DNA from: Alphaproteobacteria bacterium
GTDB lineage: Bacteria > Pseudomonadota > Alphaproteobacteria > Micropepsales > Micropepsaceae
Reading direction: 5' to 3'
Assembly (NCBI GenBank): GCA_003139615.1
Contig: PLJH01000057.1
Span: forward strand, 1 to 39,579
Length of the DNA stretch: 39,579 bases
The position numbers and the translations under genes are program-made. This document shows, one piece after another, positions 17,039 through 25,583 of this stretch (position 1 is its first letter; each line of letters opens with the position of its first letter). The notes below the pieces were generated by a model. The model ran no database searches. It had not been told where the DNA came from and was given only the letters and a program-made list of their open reading frames with translations.

Positions 17039-17067
17039 TTGGCCCAAGGGGGCGGGGCTTGTATATG
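17039..17067 (+). promoter_or_regulatory. Possible promoter of the OmpA-family lipoprotein gene
   Basis: TTGGCC (17039-17044) and TATATG (17062-17067) are spaced by exactly 17 bases, each matching four of six consensus positions. They lie about 60 bases before the start codon, inside the divergent gap with phaC. Confidence 0.35.
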
Positions 17068-17125
17068 GTCACCGTGGCTGGCGGATCGCGGATGCTTCGC
17101 GAGGCGCGGTGGCGGAGGCTGATTT

Positions 17126-18631
17126 ATGACGTTGAAGCTTGACGGGTTTTCGAAGTCTGTCGCGCGGGTCGCTGTTGTGTTGGTCATGGCCGCGGGCTCG
17201 AGCGCCTGTTCGAGCGTGCCGGGCTGGGTCGATCCGACGACATGGTTCGGCGATGATACGCAGGCATCGAATACGCCCGACGAGACGACGGCCGAGAATG
17301 GTCAAACTCCCGATCTCGCAGATGTTCCCAACAAGCCCGCACCGGCTTCGACAGCAGATGAGCAGAAGCAGGTTGCCGATTCCCTCGCGTCCGATAAAGC
17401 GCGCGCGCAATACAGCGGCGATGCGCTGAGAGGCGGCACGGAAGCTTCCGCTCCACCGCCGCCCGATGCCGCGCCGGCGGATCAAGTTGCCGACACATCG
17501 GCCCCCACCAACCAATCCGGTTCCGCTTCGTCAGCGGCGCCTGCAAGCGATCAACCGACGAGCACCAACAACCAAGCCACCGCTTCGACAGACACGGCGC
17601 CTGCACCCGCCACACCGCGTCAACGCCCTGCTTATTTCGGCGCACCGCCGCCGGAAAAGGCGCCGCCGCCGCAAGCTCCGACAGCGGTTGCGAGCATGCC
17701 CGGAACATTGCCGGCCGTTGCCGCCAATGCACCGCCGCCGAGCGAACCGATGACGCCCGCTCCGGCACCGATGGCCGTTGCAGACGCCTCCTCGCCGGCT
17801 CCGACACCGGCACCCGCTGCAGCAACGCCGGCCGCGCCGAGCGCGGCGCCCGACACGAAAGTCGCGATGGCTGAGCCGCCTCCGGCCGCAACGCCGGCAC
17901 CGGGCGCTTTGCCTGCCGTGCCCGCCACCGCCGGTGGCGCCGTTACGCTCGGCGCAATGCCGCAATCAGCCGTGGCCGACAATATGGGCTTTCAGCGCTC
18001 GAGTGCGCCTCCGCTCGATCCCTCGATCTCGCAGTTTGTTTCGCAGCCCGTCATGGCGCGTTATGAGCAAACAGCGGCCATGGGCGGTTCGGCTGGAATT
18101 CAACCGACTGCAGTCGCCTCTGCCACGCCGCGGGCGCATTTGAGATCGCACGCGGCCGTCGCCGATACATCGCATACAACGGATGTCGCGATGGGCGGGC
18201 CGGAACAGATGAGCGGCGCGGTCGTCGCGAACTTCGATTCGTTGCAAGGGGCTTCGGTCGCCCCTTCGGCCTATGCCGATACGGCCGGTTTGCCGCCCAC
18301 CGCCGTTGTGTTCTTCCCGCATGATACGACGATCCTGAGCGCCGACGCGCGTGCGCAGGTTCGCGCTGCCGTGCAGGCCTATCAGGCGAATGGCGGACAA
18401 GGGTTCATCCGCGTGGTCGGACATTCCTCGAGCGGCGGCGAAAGCATGAGCGCACAGCGCCGGATTATCTGGAATTTCGAACGCTCGCAGGCGCGTGCCA
18501 AAGCCGTGGCGCAGGAACTGATCCACGAGGGCATTCCCGCCAACAAGGTGTTGGTCGAAGCCGTTGGAGACCAGCAGCCATCGCAGAGCGAAGACGGCAA
18601 CCGCCGCGCCGAGATTTTCCTGCAAAGCTGA
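17126..18631 (+). CDS. OmpA-family outer-membrane lipoprotein with long Pro/Ala-rich linker
   Basis: A 501-residue protein. The first 28 residues form a lipoprotein-type signal peptide, with GSSAC placing the lipidated cysteine at Cys28. Residues about 110-330 are rich in Pro, Ala, Thr and Ser and look unstructured, suited to spanning the periplasm. The C-terminal OmpA domain (about 390-501) has VVFFPHDTTILSADARAQV at its start, then VVGHSSSGGES and the peptidoglycan-binding end with RSQARAKAVAQEL and GNRRAEIFL. It probably ties the outer membrane to peptidoglycan. The low-complexity repeats make antisense frames open over long stretches. GGAGG ten bases upstream supports the ATG. Confidence 0.88.
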   Translation: MTLKLDGFSKSVARVAVVLVMAAGSSACSSVPGWVDPTTWFGDDTQASNTPDETTAENGQTPDLADVPNKPAPASTADEQKQVADSLASDKARAQYSGDALRGGTEASAPPPPDAAPADQVADTSAPTNQSGSASSAAPASDQPTSTNNQATASTDTAPAPATPRQRPAYFGAPPPEKAPPPQAPTAVASMPGTLPAVAANAPPPSEPMTPAPAPMAVADASSPAPTPAPAAATPAAPSAAPDTKVAMAEPPPAATPAPGALPAVPATAGGAVTLGAMPQSAVADNMGFQRSSAPPLDPSISQFVSQPVMARYEQTAAMGGSAGIQPTAVASATPRAHLRSHAAVADTSHTTDVAMGGPEQMSGAVVANFDSLQGASVAPSAYADTAGLPPTAVVFFPHDTTILSADARAQVRAAVQAYQANGGQGFIRVVGHSSSGGESMSAQRRIIWNFERSQARAKAVAQELIHEGIPANKVLVEAVGDQQPSQSEDGNRRAEIFLQS

Positions 18632-18740
18632 GAGATCGTTTCCTGTCACTTGCGGAGCGGCGGCGTTCCGCGTCGCGTTCCTCCGCCGTTGACGCGCCGC
18701 ACAATTTGCCTTGATGTTGCGGGCGCGAGAACCGGTTTCC

Positions 18741-19946
18741 ATGCAAAGCGAATTTCATCGCATCAGGCGGCTGCCGCCTTACGTGTTCGAAGAGGTCAAC
18801 CGCCTCAAGGCGGAAGCGCGCGTCCGCGGTGAAGACATCATCGATTTCGGCATGGGCAATCCGGACATGCCCACGCCAAAACATATCGTCGACAAACTTG
18901 TCGAAGCGGCGCGTGATCCGCGCACCAACCGCTATTCGGCATCGCGCGGCATCAAGGGTCTGCGGCGCGCGATGGCGGCGTACTACAAGCAGCGTTTCGG
19001 CGTGACGCTCGATCCCGACAGCGAAGTGATTGCGGCGCTGGGATCGAAAGAAGGCTTCGCCAATCTCGCGCAGGCGATCACGGCCCCCGGCGATGTCGTG
19101 CTGGTACCCAATCCCGCTTATCCGATCCACGCTTACGGGTTCATCATGGCCGGCGCCGCGATCCGCCATGTGCCGTCAACGTCGCCGGAAGAATATCTGA
19201 GCCGCATCGGCACGGCCGTGCGCCATTCGGTGCCGTCGCCGTCTGCGCTGGTGGTAAATTATCCGTCGAACCCGACGGCGCAGACCGTCGGTCTCGATTT
19301 CTACAAAGAGATCATCGCGTTTGCGCGCAAGCACGAGATCTGGGTGCTGTCCGATCTCGCCTATGCGGACATCTATTTCGAGGAGCCTCCGCCTTCGATC
19401 CTGCAAATCGACGGCGCGCGCGATATCGCGATCGAATTTCAATCGCTGAGCAAGACTTATGCGATGCCGGGTTGGCGCATGAGATTTGCGGCCGGCAATA
19501 AGAAGTTGATTGCGGCGCTCGCGCGCATCAAATCCTATCTCGATTACGGCGCGTACACGCCGGTTCAGGTGGCGGCCGCAGCCGCGCTCGGCGGACCGCA
19601 GGATTGCGTAGCGGAAATTCGTGCCATTTATCGCAGCCGCCGCGATGTGCTGGTCGAGAGCATGGGACGGGCCGGCTGGAATATTCCCGCGCCGCCCGCA
19701 TCGATGTTTGCCTGGGCGCCGATCCCGGAAGAATTCCGCGCCATGGGTTCGCTCGAATTTTCCAAGCGGCTGTTGGTCGATGCGAAAGTGGCCGTCTCTC
19801 CAGGCCTGGGTTTCGGCGAATATGGCGAAGGCTATGTGCGCATTGCGCTGGTCGAGAACGAACACCGCATTCGCCAGGCCGCGCGTAACGTGAAGAAATT
19901 TTTGTCGTCGCACGCCACCGCGCCGCAACTGGAATCAGCAAGATGA
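18741..19946 (+). CDS. alaC: Class I/II PLP aminotransferase, AlaC type
   Basis: A 401-residue fold-type I aminotransferase. The start MQSEFHRIRRLPPYVFEEVN is characteristic of AlaC-like glutamate-pyruvate transaminases, so ATG 18741 is chosen over earlier TTG and ATG codons at 18711 and 18714. The motifs are FGMGNPDMPTP, the YSASRGIKGLRRA segment, the asparagine in VVNYPSNPTAQ, the aspartate in SDLAYADIYF, and PLP lysine Lys238 in QSLSKTYAMPGWRMRFAAGN. It likely moves amino groups between alanine and 2-oxoglutarate; related enzymes can act on other amino acids. It overlaps hom by ATGA, an arrangement common in alphaproteobacteria. Confidence 0.9.
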   Translation: MQSEFHRIRRLPPYVFEEVNRLKAEARVRGEDIIDFGMGNPDMPTPKHIVDKLVEAARDPRTNRYSASRGIKGLRRAMAAYYKQRFGVTLDPDSEVIAALGSKEGFANLAQAITAPGDVVLVPNPAYPIHAYGFIMAGAAIRHVPSTSPEEYLSRIGTAVRHSVPSPSALVVNYPSNPTAQTVGLDFYKEIIAFARKHEIWVLSDLAYADIYFEEPPPSILQIDGARDIAIEFQSLSKTYAMPGWRMRFAAGNKKLIAALARIKSYLDYGAYTPVQVAAAAALGGPQDCVAEIRAIYRSRRDVLVESMGRAGWNIPAPPASMFAWAPIPEEFRAMGSLEFSKRLLVDAKVAVSPGLGFGEYGEGYVRIALVENEHRIRQAARNVKKFLSSHATAPQLESAR

Positions 19947-21232
19947 CGAGACCGCTGCGCGTAGCCATCGCCGGGCTCGGCACTGTGGGCGGCGGCGTCG
20001 CCAACGTCCTGCTCACGCGCGGCGCGGAACTCGCGGAACGTGCGGGCCGCCCGCTCGAATGCATCATGGTGTCGGCGCGCGAGCGCACGAAGAAGCGTGC
20101 GGCGGATGTTTCGAGTATTGCGTGGGCGGATGACGTCGTTTCGCTCGCGAAAAGCGATGCCGACGTCGTTGTCGAATTGATCGGCGGCGAAGATGGGCCG
20201 GCGCGTGCGCTCGTGCAATCTTCTCTCGAAGCTGGCAAGCATGTGGTCACGGCGAACAAGGCGCTGCTCGCCTATCACGGCGCGCAACTCGCAGCGCTTG
20301 CCGAAGAGCGCGGCGTCGCATTGCGTTTCGAAGCGGCCGCTGCGGGCGGCATACCCATCGTGCGTGCGTTGCGCGAAAGCCTGATTGCCTACGGCATCGG
20401 CGCGGTGCGCGGCATCCTCAACGGCACCTGCAACTTCATTCTCACGCAGATGGAAGCGAGCGGGAGGCCCTTCGCGGAAGTCCTTGCGGAGGCGCAAGCG
20501 CTTGGTTACGCCGAAGCCGATCCGACGCTCGACATAGGAGGCGGCGACACCGCGCACAAGCTCGCGCTGCTTGCGAGCCTTGCATTCGGCATCAAACCCG
20601 ATCTGTCGAACATGACGATCCAGGGCATCGCGCATATCACGCCGGAAGACATCGCGTTCGCGCGGGAGTTCGGCTGCCGGATCAAGCTGCTCGGCATCGC
20701 GCGCCAAACACCCCATGGCATCGATCAACGCGTGCAGCCTGCGATGGTGAAGCTGGGCACGCCGCTCGCCGATATCGAAGGTGCGTTCAATGTCGTCGTT
20801 GCCGATGCCGGCGAAGCGGGGCCGTTCTTTTTTGAAGGTCGCGGTGCGGGCGAGGCGCCCACTGCGTCCGCCGTCGTGGCCGATCTGGTCGATATTGCGC
20901 GAGGCGCGGTCGGGCCTACTTTCGGCCGTCCGGCGCGAAACCTCAAATCCGGGAATCCGGCGCCGGCAAATTCGAGACGATCCGCCTTCTATCTGCGCTT
21001 CGACGTGCTGGATGTGCCGGGTGTTTTGGCGGAAATCGCGAGCCGCCTGGCCGAAGGCGGGGTTTCCATCGAAAGCATGATCCAGCGCGGCCGGGCGCCC
21101 GGCGAGCCGGTGGCGATTGTCATGGTTACCCACGAATGTTCCGAGACGGGTGTGGCGGGCGCCTTGAAGGTGATCGTCCGGTCCGACAAGGTTCTGGGAG
21201 ACCCGTGCATGATTCCCATGGAAGCGGGCTGA
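19943..21232 (+). CDS. hom: Homoserine dehydrogenase
   Basis: A 429-residue monofunctional homoserine dehydrogenase that reduces aspartate semialdehyde to homoserine, feeding threonine and methionine synthesis. The NAD(P)-binding domain has VAIAGLGTVGGGVANVL. Then come GKHVVTANKALLAYHG, the catalytic region AAAGGIPIVRALRESL and the NGTCNFILTQME signature, and ALGYAEADPTLDIGGGDTAHK with the active-site lysine. A C-terminal ACT domain (about 350-429, beginning YLRFDVLDVPGVLAEIASRL) suggests threonine feedback. Its ATG overlaps the aminotransferase stop. The glpX gene follows after 33 bases. Confidence 0.97.
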   Translation: MTRPLRVAIAGLGTVGGGVANVLLTRGAELAERAGRPLECIMVSARERTKKRAADVSSIAWADDVVSLAKSDADVVVELIGGEDGPARALVQSSLEAGKHVVTANKALLAYHGAQLAALAEERGVALRFEAAAAGGIPIVRALRESLIAYGIGAVRGILNGTCNFILTQMEASGRPFAEVLAEAQALGYAEADPTLDIGGGDTAHKLALLASLAFGIKPDLSNMTIQGIAHITPEDIAFAREFGCRIKLLGIARQTPHGIDQRVQPAMVKLGTPLADIEGAFNVVVADAGEAGPFFFEGRGAGEAPTASAVVADLVDIARGAVGPTFGRPARNLKSGNPAPANSRRSAFYLRFDVLDVPGVLAEIASRLAEGGVSIESMIQRGRAPGEPVAIVMVTHECSETGVAGALKVIVRSDKVLGDPCMIPMEAG

Positions 21233-21265
21233 CCGGAAAATCCAAAGGTCTCAAGGAGATATCGC

Positions 21266-22228
21266 ATGTCACAACCCATGGACCGCAAGCTCGCGCTCGA
21301 AGTCGTGCGCGTCACCGAAGCCGCGGCCATTGCGTCCGCCAGGCAGATCGGCCGGGGCGACGAACGCGCGGCCGACCAGGCGGCAGTGGAATCGATGCGC
21401 GCGGCTCTCAATGAGTTGCCGATCGACGGCACCGTCGTGATCGGCGAGGGCGAACGCGACGAAGCGCCGATGCTGTATATCGGCGAGAAAGTCGGTTCCG
21501 GCGGTGTGGCCGTCGACATTGCGCTCGATCCGCTCGAAGGCACCACGCTGACGGCCAAGGCGCTCGCGAATGCGCTCTGCGTGATCGCGGTCGCGGAAAA
21601 AGGTTCGCTGCTGCACGCACCCGACACCTATATGGACAAGATCGCGATCGGGCCCGGATATCCCGAAGGCGTCATCGATCTCGATGCCGATCCGATGGAA
21701 AACATTCTCGCGATGGCGAAGGCGAAAGGCGTCGATCCTTCCGAGATCACGGCCTGCGTGCTCGATCGTCCGCGCCATGCGGCCATCATCGAAGGTGTGC
21801 GCAAGGCGGGCGCTGCCGTGCGGCTGATCACCGACGGCGATATTGCCGGCGTGATCGCGACGACCGATCCCACAACGGGTGTCGACATTTATATCGGGCA
21901 GGGCGGTGCGCCTGAAGGCGTTCTGGCAGCGGCGGCGCTGCGCTGTGTCGGCGGGCAGATGCAGACGCGGCTCGTGTTCAAGAAGGATGACGAGCGCGCC
22001 CGTGCCGAACGTCTCGGCATCAAGGATTTCAATCGCAAATATTCTCTGATGCATCTCGCATCTGGCGATGTCGTGTTTGCGGCGACGGGCGTGACCGACG
22101 GCTCGATGCTTTCGGGCGTACATTCGCACGGCGAATACATCACGACGGAGAGCATCCTGATGCGCTCCGGCACGCGAACCGTTCGCTGGATCAAAGCCCG
22201 CCATCTGCGCCGGGATGGCAATCGCTGA
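21266..22228 (+). CDS. glpX: Class II fructose-1,6-bisphosphatase
   Basis: A 320-residue metal-dependent phosphatase of gluconeogenesis, of the GlpX type. Recognised by LEVVRVTEAAAIASARQIGRG at the N-terminus, VVIGEGERDEAPMLYIGEKVG, the metal-binding VDIALDPLEGTTLTAKAL and IATTDPTTGVDIYIGQGGAPEGVLAA. A strong AAGGAGAT lies ahead of ATG 21266. It overlaps recJ by 14 bases. In alphaproteobacteria some relatives also act on sedoheptulose bisphosphate, which sequence cannot decide. Confidence 0.96.
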   Translation: MSQPMDRKLALEVVRVTEAAAIASARQIGRGDERAADQAAVESMRAALNELPIDGTVVIGEGERDEAPMLYIGEKVGSGGVAVDIALDPLEGTTLTAKALANALCVIAVAEKGSLLHAPDTYMDKIAIGPGYPEGVIDLDADPMENILAMAKAKGVDPSEITACVLDRPRHAAIIEGVRKAGAAVRLITDGDIAGVIATTDPTTGVDIYIGQGGAPEGVLAAAALRCVGGQMQTRLVFKKDDERARAERLGIKDFNRKYSLMHLASGDVVFAATGVTDGSMLSGVHSHGEYITTESILMRSGTRTVRWIKARHLRRDGNR

Positions 22229-24008
22229 GGCGATCAGGCCGGCTGGACCGGCCTTCGGAGTCGCCCGCTCATTTCTCGGGCGGCGCTGGAGCTTGCGCGA
22301 AGCAGATGACGAGGCCGCACGTTCGCTCGCGCTGGCGCATGACATTTCACCCATGCTTGCAAGGCTGCTGGCGGCGCGCGGCATCACGGCGGAACAGGCC
22401 GTCGATCTTCTCAATCCGACATTAAAGCGATTGTTGCCGGAGCCATTGTCGCTCAAAGACATGGACAAGGCGGTCGCGCGCGCCCGCGCCGCCATCGAGC
22501 ACGGCGAGAAGATCGCGGTGCTCGGCGATTACGATGTCGACGGTTCCGCATCGGCCGCACTCGTCAGCGATTTCTTCTCCGCGATCGGTCGTCCCGCGCG
22601 CGTCTACATTCCCGACCGCATGACGGAAGGCTATGGGCCGAACCCGCGCGCGATGCTGCTGCTGAAAGAAGAAGGTGCAGGCCTCGTCATCACCGTCGAT
22701 TGCGGGGCTGCCGCGACCGAGGCGCTGACGACCGCGCGTGATGCAGGGCTCGATGTCGTCGTGCTCGATCATCACGCGATCGAAACGCTCCCGCCCGCCT
22801 TTGCGCAGGTCAATCCCAATCAGCCGGGAGATTCGTCCGGGCTCGGGCATTTGTGTGCGGCGGGCGTGACGTTCCTGTTTCTCGTCGCGCTCAACAGAAA
22901 TCTGCGCGATACGGGCTGGTATGCGGGCAAAGGTGTCAGGGAGCCGGATTTGCGCGACGCGGTGGATCTCGTGGGCCTCGCAACCGTCTGCGATGTCGTG
23001 CCGATCAAGGGCGTCAATCGTGCGTTTGTGCGCACGGCGCTTGGAAATCTTGCGCTCGCAAAACGCCCCGGACTCGCGGCCCTTGCGGCAATCGCGAAAA
23101 TCGCAGCACCCTTCACGCCCTATCATTTCGGTTTTGCGTTGGGCCCGCGGATCAATGCCGGCGGACGTGTGGGGCGTTGCAGCCTGGGTGTCGAGCTTCT
23201 CACGGCCACGAGCGAAGCAGACGCCATGCCGCTTGCCGCGATGCTCGACCGTCACAATCGCGAAAGACAGGCGCTCGAAGCGGTGATCCTCGAAGAGGCT
23301 ATCGCCGAAGCCGGCACACAGCACAATTCGCCGTTTTTATTTGCATCGGGCGAGGGCTGGCATTCCGGCGTCGTCGGCATCATTGCGGGGCGATTGAAAG
23401 AACGCTTCGGCAAGCCGGCCTTCGTGGCGGGGTTCGAGAACGGAATGGGCCGCGGTTCGGCACGCTCGATCCCCGGCATAGACCTCGGAGCACTTGTCCG
23501 TGCAGCGCACGAACAAGGACTGCTCGCGTCCGGCGGCGGCCACGCGATGGCCGCGGGGTTCTCCCTCTCCCAGGCAATGCTCGAGCCGTTTCAGGCGTTC
23601 CTTGTCGCGCAGTTCGCCAATGCCGGAGGCGCGCTGGCCGCGGCCAACGATCTCATGCTCGATTGCGCGATTTCGGCCTCAGGCGCGACCCTGGGGCTCG
23701 CCGAGGAAATCGCCCGGTTGGGCCCGTTCGGCGCGGGGAACCCCGAGCCGCTGGCCGTAGCCTCCGATGTCCGGGTGGCGTTCGCAGACATTGTGGGGAA
23801 GGGCCATGTCCGCATCCGCCTGCGGGGCGCCGATGGCGGCCAGCTCGGCGGCATCGCCTTCCGGGCCGCAGATACAGCCTTGGGAGAGTGCCTGTTGCAT
23901 TCCCGCGGCGCGCCGCTCCATGTGGCGGGCTACCTGCGGGCCGACAACTGGAACGGCCAGCGGCGAGTGCAATTTCAGGTGGAAGACGCGGCCCCGGCCG
24001 GGGTGTGA
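22215..24008 (+). CDS. recJ: Single-stranded-DNA-specific exonuclease RecJ
   Basis: A 597-residue 5'-to-3' single-strand exonuclease of recombination and mismatch repair. DHH-family motifs are present: VLGDYDVDGSASAALV (about 102-117), TVDCGAAATEAL, VLDHHAIE (the DHH motif) and a late ASGGGHAMAAGFSL of the DHHA1 domain. The C-terminal OB-like part includes DVRVAFADIVGKGHVRIRLR. The ATG lies inside the end of glpX (14-base overlap), indicating translational coupling. No strong terminator is seen before tRNA-Glu. Confidence 0.97.
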   Translation: MAIAEAIRPAGPAFGVARSFLGRRWSLREADDEAARSLALAHDISPMLARLLAARGITAEQAVDLLNPTLKRLLPEPLSLKDMDKAVARARAAIEHGEKIAVLGDYDVDGSASAALVSDFFSAIGRPARVYIPDRMTEGYGPNPRAMLLLKEEGAGLVITVDCGAAATEALTTARDAGLDVVVLDHHAIETLPPAFAQVNPNQPGDSSGLGHLCAAGVTFLFLVALNRNLRDTGWYAGKGVREPDLRDAVDLVGLATVCDVVPIKGVNRAFVRTALGNLALAKRPGLAALAAIAKIAAPFTPYHFGFALGPRINAGGRVGRCSLGVELLTATSEADAMPLAAMLDRHNRERQALEAVILEEAIAEAGTQHNSPFLFASGEGWHSGVVGIIAGRLKERFGKPAFVAGFENGMGRGSARSIPGIDLGALVRAAHEQGLLASGGGHAMAAGFSLSQAMLEPFQAFLVAQFANAGGALAAANDLMLDCAISASGATLGLAEEIARLGPFGAGNPEPLAVASDVRVAFADIVGKGHVRIRLRGADGGQLGGIAFRAADTALGECLLHSRGAPLHVAGYLRADNWNGQRRVQFQVEDAAPAGV

Positions 24009-24056
24009 ACCCACGCTTGCCAAGTCCGCGGCGGCCCATTATAGCCGCCCGTTCCT

Positions 24057-24131
24057 GCGCCCTTCGTCTATCGGTTAGGACTCAAGATTTTCATTCTTGC
24101 AAGAGGGGTTCGACTCCCCTAGGGCGCGCCA
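24057..24131 (+). tRNA. tRNA-Glu (anticodon TTC)
   Basis: A full cloverleaf of 75 bases including encoded CCA. The acceptor stem GCGCCCT (24057-24063) pairs with AGGGCGC (24121-24127). The anticodon stem CAAGA/TCTTG encloses loop TTTTCAT with anticodon TTC at 24090-24092. The T arm holds GGTTCGACT. Discriminator base is G24128 and CCA is 24129-24131. It lies 48 bases after recJ and may share its transcript. Confidence 0.95.
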
Positions 24132-24599
24132 TCCACGTATAGAACTGCGAACTTCGCCACTGAGTGCTTGCGCTGTTATTGCGGATGCAATCGCAGCCTT
24201 TGGGCCGGATATGACGGCGGTTTCCCTGTCGACCGCGATGCTGGTAACGAGTCCCCTTCGGGCCTCTCTTCTGGGATTTCAAGATCAATTCTTGCTGCAT
24301 GGGCATTCCCTTATCGACTCAAGACAGCGTGAAGGCTAAGAGCCGGCGATTAAAGGAGTGTTCGCTACTCCTGCAGCGAGAGCGTCTTGGGGCCTTATGC
24401 GCGCCACTTTTCCCCTGGATTTTGCCCAATACGTCGACGGCATTGCGGCAACATCCCCGCTGGCAAAAAGCGCCGACATTGCGGCTCGATTGAACGCGGC
24501 ATTGACCGAGCTAAAGACGGGTGCAGGGTCGTAATTCGACCCATCGGCCCACAGCTTCGACGGCGCTTGCACGAATTGGGCGGAAAGCTACTTCGGCCG
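24132..24599. other. Gene-poor stretch after tRNA-Glu
   Basis: No recognisable gene is present. Composition is less GC-biased than the flanks. One short open frame lies at 24358-24534 (listed separately). Just at its stop is a perfect 6-base inverted repeat, GGGTCG-N5-CGACCC (24526-24542), without a T run. Because tRNA genes are frequent integration targets I looked for a second copy of the tRNA 3' end in the window and saw none. Confidence 0.5.
24358..24534 (+). CDS. Small open frame of unknown function (58 residues from GTG, 45 from ATG 24397)
   Basis: From GTG 24358 the frame reads VFATPAARASWGLMRATF and then a stretch ending AARLNAALTELKTGAGS, with a stop at 24532-24534. The amphipathic helix-like tail and codon use resemble the surroundings, but AAAGGAG abuts the GTG too closely to be an ideal ribosome site and no signal supports ATG 24397. 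I recognise no family. It may be a remnant of a longer gene. Confidence 0.2.
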   Translation: MFATPAARASWGLMRATFPLDFAQYVDGIAATSPLAKSADIAARLNAALTELKTGAGS

Positions 24600-24638
24600 T
24601 CAGATGATCCAATCGCCCTGGTGAACCGACATCACGTT

Positions 24639-25061
24639 CTCGAGCATAGTCACCACGATGGGAGACGATTCACCGGGTTTGTGAGGATTGACCTCGACCA
24701 GCAATTGATCGTGGCCGTCGGGCACGAAAAGCAGATAGCCGTCGCCCACAGGATCCGTACCTCTGTATCCGATCGACTGGAAAATGCCCGTGAGATTGAG
24801 CACGTCGGTATTCACGTTGAAGTCGGTGATCACGCCGTTGCTGTTCCATGGCAGATAATTGAAGACGAACATGTCCTCGCCGCCGCCGCCCGTCATCGTA
24901 TCGGAGTTGTGTCCTGCGATCAGGGCGTCATTGCCGGTGCCGCCGATCAGCGTGGACTGATAATCGTTCGAGACGATGTTGTCGCCCTGATTGTTACCGG
25001 TGGCGGTCTGCGGCGCATTGCCGGTCAGGATGATGGTGCCGACGCCTTCGGGCGCGGTGTA
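24639..25061 (-). repeat. Direct repeat unit 2 of the RTX gene
   Basis: Second copy of a 141-codon unit starting YTAPEGVG and ending VTMLEN. It matches unit 1 (25161-25583) over its whole length, with identical stretches such as NDYQSTL and TGIFQSIGY. The offset between copies is 522 bases. Confidence 0.8.
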
Positions 25062-25160
25062 GGTCGCGGCGGATGTCTTGACCGTCGCGCCCGATCGGAT
25101 TGGGCCGGTGTCGCTCGCAAAGTCGTAGTTGGCCGTGGTGATGCTGCTCGGCGAAACGCC

Positions 25161-25583
25161 ATCCAGCGTGGTCACGGTGACCGGCCCGGGATCGGACGGT
25201 TTATGGCTGCTGACTTCGACAATCGTGTCCCCCTGGCCGTCGGAAACGAAACTCAGGTAACCGTCCGCCACTGGATTGGTCCCCGTATAGCCGATGGACT
25301 GGAAGATGCCGGTGAGATCGAGGACGTCGGTCCCGACATTGAAATCGGTGATCACGCCGCTGGTGTTCAATGGCAGGGAATTGTAGACGAAGACGTCGTC
25401 GCCCCCACCACCCGTCATCGTGTTGCCGTCGTGACCGGCGATGAGGGTGTCGTTCCCCGCGCCGCCGACAAGCGTTGATTGGTAATCATTGGAAACGATT
25501 TTATCGCCCAGATTGTTGGCGACGACCGTCTGCGCCGTATCGCCGGCCATGGTGACGGTGCGCACGCCGTCCGGCGCGGTGTA
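25161..25583 (-). repeat. Direct repeat unit 1 of the RTX gene
   Basis: First copy of the 141-codon unit, from YTAPDGVR to VTTLDG, with the calcium-binding glycine-rich motifs and a conserved ADGYLSFVSDGQGDTIVEV end. It was duplicated in tandem with a 33-residue linker before unit 2. Confidence 0.8.

Noticed and set aside
17400..17960. Repetitive Pro/Ala codons as a CRISPR or tandem repeat array
   Set aside because: The units are irregular and in frame with the OmpA-family lipoprotein linker; there are no constant repeats with unique spacers.
19832..21133. 433-codon open frame on the minus strand
   Set aside because: Antisense to hom; no domain found.
22853..24142. 429-codon open frame in another plus frame over recJ and the tRNA
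   Set aside because: Runs over recJ motifs and through the tRNA; arginine-rich frame-shift shadow.
24387..25478. 363-codon open frame on the plus strand
   Set aside because: Antisense to the RTX repeats; its internal repeats only mirror the duplicated units.
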